NCBI GenBank assembly: GCA_029379385.1
Contig: CM055615.1
Coordinates: 3,348,001 to 3,412,000, forward strand
Direction: 5' to 3'
Source: Quillaja saponaria
Lineage: Eukaryota > Streptophyta > Magnoliopsida > Fabales > Quillajaceae
DNA: 64,000 bases
Positions 24,159-37,103 of the stretch are shown here, piece after piece (the first letter of the stretch is position 1; the number at the start of each line of letters is the position of its first letter). The notes under the pieces are model-generated. The model made no database searches and was not told the origin of the DNA. It saw only the letters and a list, made by a program, of their open reading frames with translations. The position numbers were made by a program, and so were the translations under genes.

Positions 24159-24170
24159 TGGTATCAGAGC
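24159..24170 (+). other. tRNA-iMet primer-binding site
   Basis: An exact TGGTATCAGAGC lies one base after the end of the left LTR at 24157. It fixes the orientation of the 23.9-29.9 kb element. Confidence 0.8.
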
Positions 24171-25407
24171 TTCTCCTTCCTTGGGTGTGGATTAGCAATA
24201 GTGAATGAATAAAAAGTAAATAATTGAGGTCTACAAAAATTAATTCTTGAATTAAGAACATATGGAATCAATCTATCGATGCATAAATAGGAAGCTAGTA
24301 TAGAATGGAAGTTCCAAGCAATAATGAAAGGCCTAGCTTCGATCAAGGAATCCAAAGTAGGATGCTGCTATCCACCACATTCAAAAGTTGTTTGGGAATT
24401 AATCTTTCACAACCTCACTACAAATGATCCAATTCTACCACTGAAGTGGCCAATGAAGGTTAGAAGGCAGGCGACCTAGTCTGTCCAACACCAAGTTTAT
24501 GAGAAAATGAAGAAGTTGCAGGGAATGAGACTCCAAGAAACAACAGTGTGGGTGATATTTTTCAACATGGAATGATTTCTATGGGATCAAAAGATCTCAA
24601 TCGTCCAAGTCAAAATCAAATAGTGACCAATTTGAGAAAACAAAGCTATAATTCACAAAATGGAAAGATCAAGAATCTAGGTATGTTGAGGGTGATTTCT
24701 CACCAATAATCCAGTAACAACCTGAAAGACCAAGGTATAAATTTCTCTGTCTCAACTACATATGTCCATACTATAGTTCTATCAACCTTCTTCATGTATC
24801 AAAGTCAATGGAGTTAATGATGAATGTGTTGATTTTATGAAATTTGTTACAAAGAATGAAACTTTGCAAGAATTCTTCAAGGAAAATAGAATAGCAACCA
24901 CAAGAATTTTCAAAGGAAATAGTATAGGGTGGCAGCTACTGAAATGCATTATGCCTATGGGAAATTACAATTTTCACCTACATATTTTTAGCGAGCCTCC
25001 AAGAAAATTATATCCAATGGAGTTCAAGAGTTAGCTAATGATTCTGCAGAGAAGTAGTATAACAAAAGGGCTTTGCCTTATGGGTTTCAAACTATAATAT
25101 TATAGTTTTATACTGAATGAAGGCTTGATAAGCAAGGCTAGTAAATGGAACTATAGGAAACGTCTTCACAATAAGCTCCCACTTGGAGCTTTTATATATT
25201 ATTGCAATAGTCTTGAATCTTAGTTCAAGTTCTGAAAATTTTAGGGCTCTATCCTAGCTGCAAGCTTCAACATATCAATGCCTATTATATGCCTATCTAA
25301 CTAACTTCCCTGTTATAATGTAAAATTCCCTGGGGTCCTTGCTAATCTTTGGATTTCAAGATGATCCTTGAGGACAAGGATTGTTTAAAATGGTGAGGAT
25401 TTGTTAT
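24171..25407 (+). pseudogene. Decayed retrotransposon interior
   Basis: No domain is preserved. Near 25.33-25.40 kb a 'LEDKDCLKW'-like tail just before the next LTR-like repeat resembles the C-terminal end of Ty3-gypsy polyproteins (usually ...LEDKV...). This part therefore probably belongs to a gypsy element whose 3' LTR begins at 25409. An open frame at 24837-25034 is not recognisable. Confidence 0.35.
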
Positions 25408-25408
25408 A

Positions 25409-26640
25409 ACCCAATACTTTAACATATGCTCAAGAATGTTTATACTAAAATTTTTGTAACTAGGTGAATAAAATTTTATATAAAGTAAAAATTATTTAAA
25501 CAAATAAATACTTGTATATATGTGTATATATATACATGTAATGAAAGAATTAATTTGTGTAGTTTTACTTGATAGGTAAAACAAATGTGTGAATAAAAAT
25601 TAACTAGGAAATAATGATATATATATATATATATATACACACCTATATCCATGAATAAATTATAATCACAAATTTGAAAGTTTAACTTGGACTTTACTTT
25701 TCTAATTTTGTCCTAATTCTTTTAGTCTTTATTTTTCTTTCATTTTCCTCTTATTATTGCCACTTCCTTTGCTTTTCATTCTTTTCCACCGCCATACAAC
25801 CGTCTCCATTTTTTGTTTCTTTAATCTGCCATGCAAAATCATTCTTATTAGCTTGTTTTGATCTCCTCCAAAGCAAGTGATTTGCTTTTCTTTTCTTGTC
25901 TTTGGTCTACTCTCCTCAAGCTCAAAAATTTCACCTTATTACGTCCATGGGAGTGTGTTAATGACTCTGTTTTTTGGTAATTTCCTGCTAGCCATAAGGT
26001 TAAAGTCTCTTTCTTAGCATGTTTTCTTTGTTTTCTTAGTGTAAACTAAGTTTTAGGTGGCTATACATAGGGTGTTGTAATCGAAAGGCAACTTGTGTCA
26101 TCATCTTGTGGTTGCCCTATTTTAGGTTGGTTGTAAGGTGAACTTTGATCTTGTAACAACCTCATTTCCTTCTCCCAAAAACAATGACAGCCTCTTCAAA
26201 GTGCAGAAGCCGAGTGCTTATGTGTGTCTTGCTTGGAGAGCTTGATTGTGCCTTACTTAAAGGACAATCATGGGAGTTTATAAAGGTGATAACAACCTTG
26301 TTTTAGGCTGATTTCCACAATTTTATGTCTCTTGGTCAACCAGTGATGAGGCTGTAAGGGTAAGAAATTCCAACAAGATAACTTAATTATACACTTAATT
26401 TAGGTAGCCGAGTATAGCACTTGGATGTTCCATTAGTTTAATTGTTATATGAGTATTAGATTTTTGATAGTTAGTGAGTTAATTCAAGGATTGGATGGAT
26501 TTAATTTGAGGTGTGAGTAAAAGTTAAGTAAAACAAAGAATGGAGATGATGATCATATGAATTAGAAAAAAGTAATTTTGAAATTAATTATATTCATGAT
26601 GGGAATGAATAGTTTAAACATTTATTAACCTTAGGTGATA
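25409..26640 (+). repeat. LTR-like repeat of the TGTTATAACCC family, first copy
   Basis: It starts TGTTATAACCCAATACTTTAA and shares 'AAAATTTT...ACTAGGT' with the 5' end of the minus-strand LTR at 37104-38779. A T/C-rich block with 'ttggactttactttt' follows the dinucleotide repeats. The 3' end of the full LTR is not recognisable, so this is truncated or diverged. It is followed directly by a second family member. Confidence 0.5.
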
Positions 26641-26641
26641 T

Positions 26642-28100
26642 TGTTATAACCCGATATTGCAATGTTAGGAATATTTGATATAATAATGTTAAGATTAAGG
26701 TAACATAAAGTTTTTAATCATAAAGATAAATAAGTATCGATGTGTATATGAGAGATGGTGGTAAATGACATGAGTATAGAAGGAAGTAAATAAATAAATA
26801 ATGTGAATTAGAGTAAATAAATATATATAAATAAATAAATAAATTATATACACAATTAAGACAAAACTTATTTGATTGGGAGCTTGATCGTATAGTGTGT
26901 AATTTTTTTTGAAAGGTGAAACCCATGTAGGAATAAAATAAACATTTATACACACACACACACATATATATATACACACAAATTAAGGAATCAACATACA
27001 CCACTCATTTTTTATGTTGACTTTGACTTTGCTTTATTTTTTTTATTTTTATTTTTTATCTTTTATCCTTTTCCTTCTATTTTGGCTAATCCCCTATTTG
27101 TTTTTCCACTGCCTCCTTTGTTTTCCTCCATTGCTTCGGTGATTCTAGAAAAATTTGGTGCTTTCTCAACTTCAGCTGAAACTTCCTTCCTTCTTGTTAG
27201 CTTGAATTTCTTTGGTTTAACCCTTCTTCAGTCAAGCTGCCATGAGAGCTTGTAGGATAGCAAGGGACGGCAGCTGGTGATCTTTATGCAGCAATGCCTT
27301 GTGTTCCTTTCTCTTGCTTGGTTGTCATGTTCTTTAGATATGGCTGTAACTCCCTCTCCTTTGTTCTGCCTTAAACAATTCTTGAGCAGCCTTGTACTCC
27401 TTCACCTTGAACTATAATTCTTCCTCTTCATTTTAGCCGAGACAGCCTAAAAGAAAAGCAACTGTGTTTTGTTCCTTTGCAGCCACATCTTGTATTTGGT
27501 AAGCATTTTTTTTCTTGGCAAAGATAATAGAGTAGAAAGGGCATCAGCTAGCTTCCTTCATGCCTGCACCATTGGTTGGTCATCAAGGCTTGCATGAAGA
27601 GGTGGTTTCTTTTGACATTTTAGGAGCAATAAGCAACCTCTTTGTCCAGCCATGCGAATAAAAGCAAATAGGAGGTTAGTTGATAATTAGAAAATTTTAA
27701 AGTGTAAGAGTTGACTTAAGTTGATATGAGTAAAGTTTAAGTCAAGCTTGATAAATAATAAGTAGTTAGTTTAATTTAAATGCAAATTGGAATATTACTA
27801 TGATTGAAATTTGAGGATTTATGTTAAATTATTGGGATAAATATATATATATACACACATAAATATCAATGGAAGTAAATTATGCATTCAAGGTGTTTGA
27901 TAAAATGCCTAAATAAAACTAGTTGTAAGGGAATGAGAGTTAAGAGGTTTTTAAAGGGATGCAGGGCTAAATTTCATGGGTTAGAGATATATGGTGTTTC
28001 TAGTGTCTTTGGGACTAAATTAAATTAAGAATTCTAAAGAGAAAATATAGGTTAGGATCTTGGGATAATATCCAAAAAAATTTGTAGTCTGGTTCCTAGT
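26642..28100 (+). repeat. LTR-like repeat of the TGTTATAACCC family, second copy
   Basis: It begins TGTTATAACCCGATATTG and repeats the order of landmarks in the preceding copy: TA/CA dinucleotide tracts, 'gaaaggtgaaacccatgtaggaataaa', 'gttgactttgactttgcttt', then a coding-like stretch with no long frame. The right boundary is uncertain. Minus-strand open frames over the TA/CA tracts are compositional. Confidence 0.45.
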
Positions 28101-29591
28101 ATATTTATTAGTAAAGTTGTTGGAGAGCAACTAGTCCCCTCTAGGATTTTTAGTGAGTTTGAGTCAGCCCAGGAGATTTTGTCGAGGGTTGTGGTTAGAA
28201 TTAGCTTAGGACCTCTGAATGAAAGTTGTTCCTAATATCTTGAAACACTAGACTGGAGAGTTTCAATATTTAACTCTCAAGTATGAGAATTTTATAAATA
28301 TTAGAATCAAAGGTTAGCAACCAAGAATTTTACGAGTGCTCAGTTTTTGTTTATGTGAAGAATCAAGTGAGTTTAAGGCTGATTTAGAAAAAGTTTCTAA
28401 ATAAGATAGTAGCTAACTTCCTAAAGTTAATATTTCAACTTGGTTTTATTAAATTTGATTAAGTATGTACGTGAAAATAAACATATATCCATAGGAGTTG
28501 TGAAATACCTAAAATGAGTAAATTTTAAATAATTAACTGTACTAATATACACATTCAAATAATATATATGATACCTATTTAGAAAGATATACTTTTCTAT
28601 TAATAAATCCAATAAACAGAATTAGATTTTCTTTTTCCTAGAGAAAGTTATGTTTAAATAACTAAGATAAGGTCGCAGTTGCCAAAATCCTGCATTTTAC
28701 AGAATTTGATGCAACTTCAAAGAATAAACTGTATTGATATATAAAATTAAAATTTTCAAATGATATACCATTATAAATTTACATGTGTCTAGTATTTAAT
28801 AAATTTTACGAAACTAGATTTGGAATTTCCTAGAGAAAAATATGACTGTTACTCAATACTGGTCCAAACCCTAAGTTTGAAAGTTTCAACATCTCTAACT
28901 CACTAGTGTTTTCTAATCTTTTCTAATTGTTTCCTTCTATCCTATGCATTGTCAATACATCTAAAATGTCTTTTCATTATCAACCTTACTACATAAAGTA
29001 CAATTCATACTACTTTACTTATAATGGCTTAGTAGAAAACTTTCATAACTAAACTTATTTAAGTTGATATATAAGCTGATATATAAGCTTAGTATTTAAA
29101 AAAACTATAACAATAACGTTTATGAACTAAGTATTATTTGGAACTATGAATTTTAGTTCCGGACTTTTCTGTGGCCTGATGACACACGTGTAGCCAAATG
29201 ATGAAGTTTGCAGTCACTCCAGGCTTTGATTTGTCATATTTTGTTTCAAATGGTTGTTTAGTTGTTTTTGTTATTGAAATGAATAGAGTGGAGCTCCTCC
29301 GTGTATATTACTATTGTTGTTATGACTGGTTGAGTGTAACCATCTTATACATATATGTATTATCGGGCATGTTCTATTTTACCGGAAACCTCTGTTAAAA
29401 TTTTCAATTAAAATGTCATATGTTTGCTAAACAAGTCTATATTATTAATTTAATTTATCAGAGCCTTCTTTTTAACTATAAGTGGTCAATGGTCATATGT
29501 GCTTATTTGATATAAAGTTAGGGTTACGGGGTTTGGTTATCTATTCCTCCGGCCTGTTATTCTTTCATATGAGGGTGTGATGATATTATTA
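28101..29591. other. Unrecognised sequence inside the old LTR element
   Basis: AT-rich DNA with no motif I can assign. A 66-codon plus-strand frame (29198-29398) is hydrophobic but has no homology I recognise and no regulatory context. Confidence 0.4.
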
Positions 29592-29909
29592 TCGGTCAAT
29601 TTGGAATGGGGGTATTTTAGGTTTTTTTTTTTTTTTTAGTAATTGTTAGCCTATATAATCAGAATTAGGCTTGTAATGAACTTAGAGTTGAATATTAATG
29701 AAATAGACTGAAAGTGTTTTGTCTCCCTCCTTCTTCTTCTCCCTCTCAATCTCTGTGAATCCTAGAACCCACCTCTAGTGGAGGGGTTTGTCACATCTAG
29801 CAGCTCTGGCTTTCAGTTTTTGGTTTACCATCATAAATTTCTCTTCCTCCATCCCTCTTCTCTATATAATTCCTTTAAAGTCCCTAGTTCTTGGATCTGC
29901 CTTTAAGAA

Positions 29910-32006
29910 AATCTCAAACATAATTAAGTTTTTAGAAGGAAGCTACTCTAGTTGCAGATGGAAAAATCAAGATTTCTATTCAAGACAAGAAATCCAAAAG
30001 ATCATCCATAAGTAATTTACAAAATCAACTACAAAGTTAGACTTGAAAAAAAAAACCAACAGCAAATGAATGAAATTGCCTAGATTTTCTTTCTCCTTCT
30101 CAACAATTCATCACAACCCATTGTTATGAATAATGCTACAAAAACGGAAGTCTCTAATTCTCACACAATCTTTGAAAGCTAATAGGCTATATATTATTGT
30201 TAACAAATAATAATAAAATGATGGCAAAGAAACTGAAAGTAAAAAAGACACAAACTTATGTGATTCACTGAATTAGGGCTAGGTCAACGAATAAAGTGAT
30301 AACTTAAACTTTAAAAATAGTTTACATAATCTCTCACTCACTAATTCACTCACAGATACAATTTTGTTCTCATACGAGAGTATATATATATATATATATA
30401 TATATAACAACTTAAGAAACCCTAATTTTAAATCTAGTTTTGTTACTAAACTGTGACAGTTATAAACCTAATTTGAGCTTTGTTACGGAAGCTCTTCATG
30501 AGAGCTCCCGTAATACCTTATTATAGTGGTCAAAAGAATTAGGTTTCATATAACAACAACTATTATGATAGCTGAGATTAGAGTTTGATACGTATTCACC
30601 TTACATAAATAATAGTAGTAGATTATTATATTACAGAGAGTTTTCAGAGCTCAATTATTTTTGTTGTTAAGTAAAATTAAGGCTGAATTTTATTGGAATA
30701 CTTAACCTTGCATAATGGTTGTGTGTAGCTTATCAGATTTCAAAGACTTTTTAATAACTTAAAAAAAAATATTAAAATTAGGGTTTGTATTTTGGGGACG
30801 GATAGAGAACATATTAGAATTAGTAAGTGTAATGTATGTTGAATTTATAATAATTAGGTTTGATTAGTGATTGATAATTTTTTTTTATTAGAAGGTTAAT
30901 CATTATTTATCAAAAGACTGTACATTCAGCTCTCAACCCAAAGTTGAATAGATTGTACATATTAGAATGTCAAGCCTTGTACAAAAATTATCTGAATGTT
31001 TATTCATAAAAGCTCTAATACTATGTTAAAAAGTCATTTCACCTACATGATTAAGTTATTAGGTGAAATTTAAGGAATGGATATTTAATTTCTTATATAT
31101 ATCTAAATGCAAAATAGTAACCAAAATAAGTTATTTCTTTGTGGAGTCTACCTTCGATCATTTATTCATGTAACACAATGAAGTAAATTCTAATAGAAAG
31201 ATCCAAAATATAATCCAAAAAATGTAATTATCAGCTTAGACATGATATGAAAAACTACAAAGCTCAAATGATGGTGAAGCTATGTCAAGCATAGAGATTT
31301 TTTTTTATTTTTTTTCCTTTTCATAACTCCGAGGGAATAAATGGAAGAGTGAAGGAGATCAATAAAAAGAATAGGGAGAAAAGATGGGAACGCAACATTT
31401 TAAGGAAGAAGAATATTTACATAATAATTCGAATGTAAAAACAATAATCAGAGTATAAAATATAATAATTTAACACAAATAAATTCTAAAATTATAAATA
31501 TAACACAATATTATGTATTGAGTGATAATTTAAAATAACTTTTATTGTAATAAATTTAAGGTTTATTTTATTTTACCTTCATGAACTATCACCCATTTTG
31601 CAATAACAAACATGAATTATCGAAATAAGCATGTGACCCATTATTTGAGCTATAATTAATAAATAACCTCTATTTATCTATTAAATCTAATAAAGTAATT
31701 TAAAATAGACTAAATTATCATTAATGTAAAGTTTTTGCTGTCTTTTTGGCTTCTATAATTTTTTTTTCTATCAAATTAAAAACTTCATGTTGATTCTATT
31801 TTAGTATAATATATTTTATACTAATCATATTTATTTCAGTATATATATGTTAAATTATATTTGTATAAATATTCAATTGCTAGGAAAAAAAAAAAGAAAA
31901 AAAAAGAGAAATGAAAAAGATATTAGAAAACTTATAATAATTATAATTTATTTATTTAGTTAATTTATTAGATAATTTGGATGATTTAGGATTATTTGTT
32001 AATTAT
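29910..32006 (+). repeat. Duplicated module, copy B, left part
   Basis: From 29.9 kb the sequence matches 44.05-45.6 kb (copy C), and from about 30385 it also matches 570-2610 of copy A. Relative to A and C it has lost about 300 bp after 30990 (the RNase-H-like block) and the zinc-finger gene block. It carries a (TA)n tract at about 30386-30407. It is interrupted at 32011/32012 by an LTR element and resumes at 38780. Confidence 0.75.
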
Positions 32007-32011
32007 GAATC

Positions 32012-33575
32012 TGTCACTCCCCTCACTGAGGCATGACTGGCCAGAGAATTGGATAACCAAACCTCTGTAACCTTGAATTCAAAACAAAGTAACAACCATG
32101 ACTATTAACCTAACTAAAGAATAAAAGTAACTTTTATAGAATAGAAGTCCACTATAAAAGTTTGTTTTTTCTGAAACAAATAGCAACTTACTGAAAATTT
32201 ATATAACATGCCTCAAAATACAACATATGTATTCCTAATTTCACACAACGACACGAGGACAAATATCTAGACTATTACATCATACAAAATTAAACATTCC
32301 ACCATTCTAGTGTGACTGTAACTTTCATCCTTAACTTCAAGTCTAAGATCCTAGAAAATATATTGCCGTACACTGTCGACAGGTCATAAACTCGACGACA
32401 CCATTCATTGGACTCTTGAAAAAATATTATTCATGAGAGGGATGAGTCCTACAGACTCCATGAGTAGAAAAAAGTACCCAAAGAGTACTAGCATCACCTA
32501 ATACAAATGTATAACATATATAATAACCTCATGTAACATTGTTCTTACCTTAATTCACATTGCACGTATATGTTATAACCGTCATAAATTCATAATTTAC
32601 ATGAAACACATGATCACAAATTAATAAGAGCAATAATATCAAACCAAGCAACTAAAGGGCCAACGAGTGACCTAACTCGCACAACATTATCACCCCTTAC
32701 CCGTCATTTACGCGCCTGCACAACAAATTGATCTCTATACACAATCCATCCCACCGGGGCTAAGCACTCAATTTAAATATATATTTATCAGAATCAGAAT
32801 TTCTCATGATTTTAAATCAAGGTATCCTAGGTGCACCTGAATTTTTAATTTCGGAGATAAAAATCACTTTTCATAAAATTCTCACTTTGTTGGCCCTTAT
32901 CAACCATAACCAATGACAAAGCAACCAATATCAAACAAATATAATTTAAATAAATTACTAAAATACTCTCTTTGCTTATTTTTCATATATCACGTATATT
33001 TAAATAAATATATGATTACACATATTATTCTAGTCCCTAAAAGCAGCAATTAACCACTCATAATCAATAAGGTTTGTGGGAAAAAGTTTCATGAGTTGAT
33101 GGAGACAAACCGAGCTACCAAGGAAGGAGATATGGCCGACGACTCCCAAGCAGCTCTCACAGCCAAGCAGGAAGAAAGGAGGCGGTGGAGACTAACTAGA
33201 ATAGTCCATAAATTTTGAAGACCTCTTGGCCAAGGAAGGAGAAAAGAAAGAAATAAAAGAATAAAAGAAAAGTCAAAGTCTTTATTTTTAAACCATATTG
33301 CTTGGGTATATACCTCTATATATTTTTACTTTCTAAAAAAAAATTACATGGTGCACCATTAATCTTGTTGTATCTATAAATATAAATATTGTACAATTAT
33401 TGTACACCTTAAAAAATTTACCCACATAATTTTTATTTTTTTTTACGCTCCTATTTAGTCAATTATATAATAAAAATTTATTCTTGCTTTATTTCCATAT
33501 TTATACAAGTTTTCAATTACGTACATTTGTCTTGGTATGAAATTTAGTTACCTAGTCACAAAAATTTCCATACAA
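32012..33575 (-). repeat. 3' LTR of the minus-strand element (5'-truncated)
   Basis: Its left end (outer, on the element's 3' side) reads as the complement of ...GGGGAGTGACA. It matches 37104-38740 throughout, apart from indels including a GT/TA tract. The inner 38 bp present in the other LTR are absent. Confidence 0.75.
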
Positions 33576-34855
33576 TCTCCCCTTTAAAAGAAATTCATCC
33601 CGAATTTCAATTAAAAAAGGATACGGATAAATTGTATACATAAATCAAATCTAAATAGTGTCGTCTTATTGCAACTTTGTTTTCCCACATGATTTCTCAT
33701 TACTTGATTTGCACCAAGGATCAATCAAAATATATGACCCTGTTTAGTTATTCTCATCAATGAATATGTTAAATTCTTATATATCTTTTGCTTCTTAATT
33801 TAAATTTCAAGAAGTTTTAATCAGATTCCCCTTAAGGACAAAAATTAACCTCTCAGAAATATTAAAATTAATATTTTTATCACAACATTCTATCTCGCTT
33901 CCACTGCGCTACTCAAATAATTATATATCTAAACCCCCAATCTACACTCAAAATCATGTTATATTTCTTATTTAAAATTTAGATTGACAGACTAAATCAG
34001 ATAATTATATGGTATCTACAGGTTTCTTAATTTTTGTATTTCCTATTAAGACTATATACATGTTCTAAAGATTAAATTTGTTGATTAAAGGACTTGAAAC
34101 ATCCAGGACTTATCTGATACATATTACAATAAAACCACCTACATAATATTGACATACCTGACATAAAATTTTCATGATACAACTTTCGCTACTATTACTA
34201 ATATGCAATACTAATTTATTCATAGGATTATTATACCTTCCTTAATTACTGTAAATTATTTATTTATCAGTACATATTTAACTTATAATATATTTGAAAA
34301 TCCTCGCCTAAATGAGTAACTTACAAAAAACCGACCATGGAGTCCATTAACAAATGGCCGTGTTTATCTTTTAAAATAATTTAATGAATCTAGTTAATCT
34401 TTTTAGGTGACCTCATTAACAATAAATAGAACCTACACCAGTTTATACAATATCTGGTCATTCTTGGTCCAGCATTTAATTATTAGCAATGTAATTTATA
34501 CAATAATAAAACCAAATTAACAAAATATTAAATTAAATTCATCTTTATCCTTTCAATTCAAGATACAAGAAAATATTAAATTATTCCTATCGGAAAAATA
34601 TAACTTCATTTATCACCAAAATGTACCCGATATACAAACAGGATCCAAATAAATTTTAAATTTCTTGTGAATATACCTTCTAGGTTCATACAGGTATAAT
34701 ACTTATTTATTTTATTTATACTTGCCCTTAATTTTATAATCGAGAATTACATCATATTATTCAAATTTCATAATTCAATCTCATTTTATACTAATTAGTT
34801 AAGTTTGTTATTGATATCTGTTTTGATTATACATATAAAGTCATATAAACATTTA

Positions 34856-34910
<55 letters not shown>

Positions 34911-35329
34911 TCTTTCATGTTGTGTATCACCACCATTCAATATACATATCGATACTTACTTGTTTTACTAATTAAAATTTCACTTTATCTCAACTTTCCC
35001 ATATTGTCATATCAAATTGTAACACTCTATAATTAATTAGGCGATATTACTAGATGAATTTTCTCTTTAAATAATAAGTATTGTAATGGGGGTTATCAAA
35101 ATTGATGCAATTTTTATGAAATAAATTAAATAGAAATATTAGAACCCAAACAAAAGCCTCAAATTCGAAAATTATTCTATGCAAATTTTAAATTTAACTT
35201 CAATTAAAGATTAAAACATACTCACTCAACCCAAATAGATTTCAAGCTTTAACTCATTGTATCAAAATTTCATACTTGAAGAATTTAACATCGCACAAGT
35301 ATGATATAACGGATTATTAGGAAGGAACA
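33576..35329. other. Non-coding interior of the minus-strand LTR element
   Basis: AT-rich sequence with no domain on either strand. It includes a (GT)n(AT)n microsatellite at about 34857-34906. Confidence 0.5.
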
Positions 35330-36000
35330 TCAGGCCTATTTATCCTTTGTCAATGATACTCAGGTAGGGTGTCCTCCTTTGGATCATATTCCGGTGGTGA
35401 GGGAGTTTTCTTATGTAATTCCAAAAAACTTCCTAGGCTTCCTCCCGATTGAGAGATTGAATTTAGCATTGACTTATTACCTAGTACTTAACCAATTCTA
35501 TGTCCCTTTAAGTGCAATTGCAAGATTTACTAGATAAAGGATTCATTCATCCCAATTCATCTCCTTGGAGTACTGCTATTTTGTTTATAAAAAAAAAATA
35601 GCTCATTTAGATTGTGTATCAATTATCAATAATTAAATAAGGTCACAATTAAAATAAGTATCCTCTTTCCAGGATTCATGATTTATTTGATCAGTTGCAG
35701 GGAGCTCAGTGTTTTTCCGAGATTGACCTTTGTTAGAATATCCCAACTTTAAATTAGGAAGGAAGACATTCCGAAGACTTCTTTATATCTTTTGGACTTA
35801 CTAATGCTCCTGCAGCATTCATAGACTTGATGAATCCAATGTTTAAACCTTTTTTGGATTAGTTTGTCGTCGATTTCATTGAACACATATTGATACACTC
35901 TCAAAGTGAACCAGAACATGAGCAACATCTTTGGCTTGATTAACGAGACTTGTGAAGAAAGTTTTCAAAAAGAAGTGTCTAAAATTTTGTGATATCTCAT
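35330..36000 (+). pseudogene. Ty3-gypsy reverse transcriptase remnant, opposite strand
   Basis: Broken plus-strand frames read gypsy landmarks: 'DHIPVVREFS' near 35.37 kb, 'VYKKK' then an 'IDYRQLN'-like area near 35.58 kb, 'F(P)RIHDLFDQL'-like near 35.67 kb, an APAAF.DLMN block near 35.81 kb, and the position of the FIDD motif near 35.87 kb, where it reads FIEH. Many stops are present. The reading direction is opposite to the LTR pair that encloses it, so this is a separate, older insertion or a rearranged fragment and not the enclosing element's own polymerase. Confidence 0.65.
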
Positions 36001-36169
36001 TGTTTATGGAGAATAGTTTTCAGAACGTTATTCCTTCTTAGTCTAAGCTTAATAATATTCCATGTGTAAAAGGAGTCTTAATTCTTTACAATTGATTAAA
36101 TAAATTACAAATGTTAGAGAAAGGAAAAATTCAGCTACTGTTAATCATTGCACAATAAAAAAGAATCAT

Positions 36170-36640
36170 TCTTTTCTTTTAATTGAAAAGTGTATTATTT
36201 CCAAGATTTGATATTTAATATTAAAATTAGTTTGCAAGCGTGCCATTAAAAAGAAAACTTTTCATGCTTTCTAAGACGAAGACTTGAGAAAAAATAGATG
36301 GACTAAACGTGTATATATGTTTCCATGATTTATTTCATCATAAAATAAACAGGTTTGAAGTGGGTTTCTTCAATAATTCCTAACCACACGCAAACTTAAG
36401 ATAATTTAAACTTTATTCATTATTCTTTTAGTCACTGAGTGTGTTGGTTCTAGGCATCGATATTCAATATCGAGATTGGTTTGCAAACTTAACGATGGAA
36501 AGGAAACCTTTCATATCTCTTAGAAGTAAGTGAATGGACTACACATGTATCTGCATTTCCACGGTTCATTTCTATGTGATAGTACATAGGTTTAAGATAG
36601 GTTCTTCGAAAGTTCATAGCCTATATCAAAGAGGTATCTT
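36170..36640 (+). repeat. Diverged tandem duplication of about 240 bp
   Basis: The two halves (about 36170-36415 and 36430-36640) share 'gatatt(t/c)aatat', 'ggtttgcaa', 'ttttcat...ct', 'gactaaacgtgtat' versus 'gactacacatgtat', and 'ataggtttaag' versus 'caggtttgaag'. It is old, with no coding signal, and lies between the gypsy fragment and the 5' LTR. Confidence 0.6.
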
Positions 36641-37088
36641 TTCTCCTTTGCTCTCAATTATTATTACAAAAGTCTGAAGTATTTTAATCTCATAAACAGC
36701 TGGTTAGTTTGTTGAACTAAACTAAAGAGTTTGCCTCTTACGGAGGTTATTGTTACTAAATTGAGATTTCAGTTAAGTCACCCGTATTCTTCTACGATCG
36801 GATTTTTATGTCAAAAGCACCTGAGAACTAGTTAATTCTGGATCAAAGCCAATATTTCATTGTCCCACATGACTCATAACACGACAACCACATGTTATCA
36901 TGTCTAAGCAAACACAAATGAATTTAAGGCCTACCTATCATCTAAGGTCAAGAACAATACATTAGAGAATCATAACTTGAAGCTTCAAGATGAATTAGAA
37001 CGTATCACTAAGCCTACATATGCCCTGGGTAACGTACACAAACAAAGCAACAACATCTAGTATTTGCAATCACATACCTCTAAACCTA

Positions 37089-37100
37089 GCTCTGATACCA
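37089..37100 (-). other. tRNA-iMet primer-binding site (minus strand)
   Basis: The plus strand reads gctctgatacca, the exact complement of TGGTATCAGAGC, three bases from the end of the 5' LTR. Confidence 0.85.
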
Positions 37101-37103
37101 ACT

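Larger units (their letters stand above)
23859..29908 (+). mobile_element. Old LTR retrotransposon with nested LTR pieces
   Basis: Two related direct repeats bound the region: 23859-24157 and about 29592-29908. Both contain 'taattgttagc', 'ttgtaatgaa', 'ttttgtctccct' and 'ggaggggttt'. The left one is followed, after one base, by the primer site TGGTATCAGAGC (24159-24170), so the element points right. A polypurine-like 'gagggtgtgatga' precedes the right LTR. The repeats differ at many sites and the left TG is TC on the right, so the insertion is old. The flanks agatct-like 'gagaatct' and 'aaatctcaaac' rejoin into a sequence present as a paralogue near 23.55 kb, which supports one insertion with an aatct duplication. 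The interior coding region is almost entirely lost. Confidence 0.65.

Noticed and set aside
26695..27004. Minus-strand frames rich in Ile, Tyr and Cys
   Set aside because: They are translations of TA/CA dinucleotide tracts in an LTR-like repeat.
23859..29908. Two independent solo LTRs instead of one element
   Set aside because: The left LTR is followed by a primer site, the right is preceded by a polypurine-like tract, and the outer flanks rejoin into a known paralogous sequence. Confidence stays moderate because the interior is decayed.
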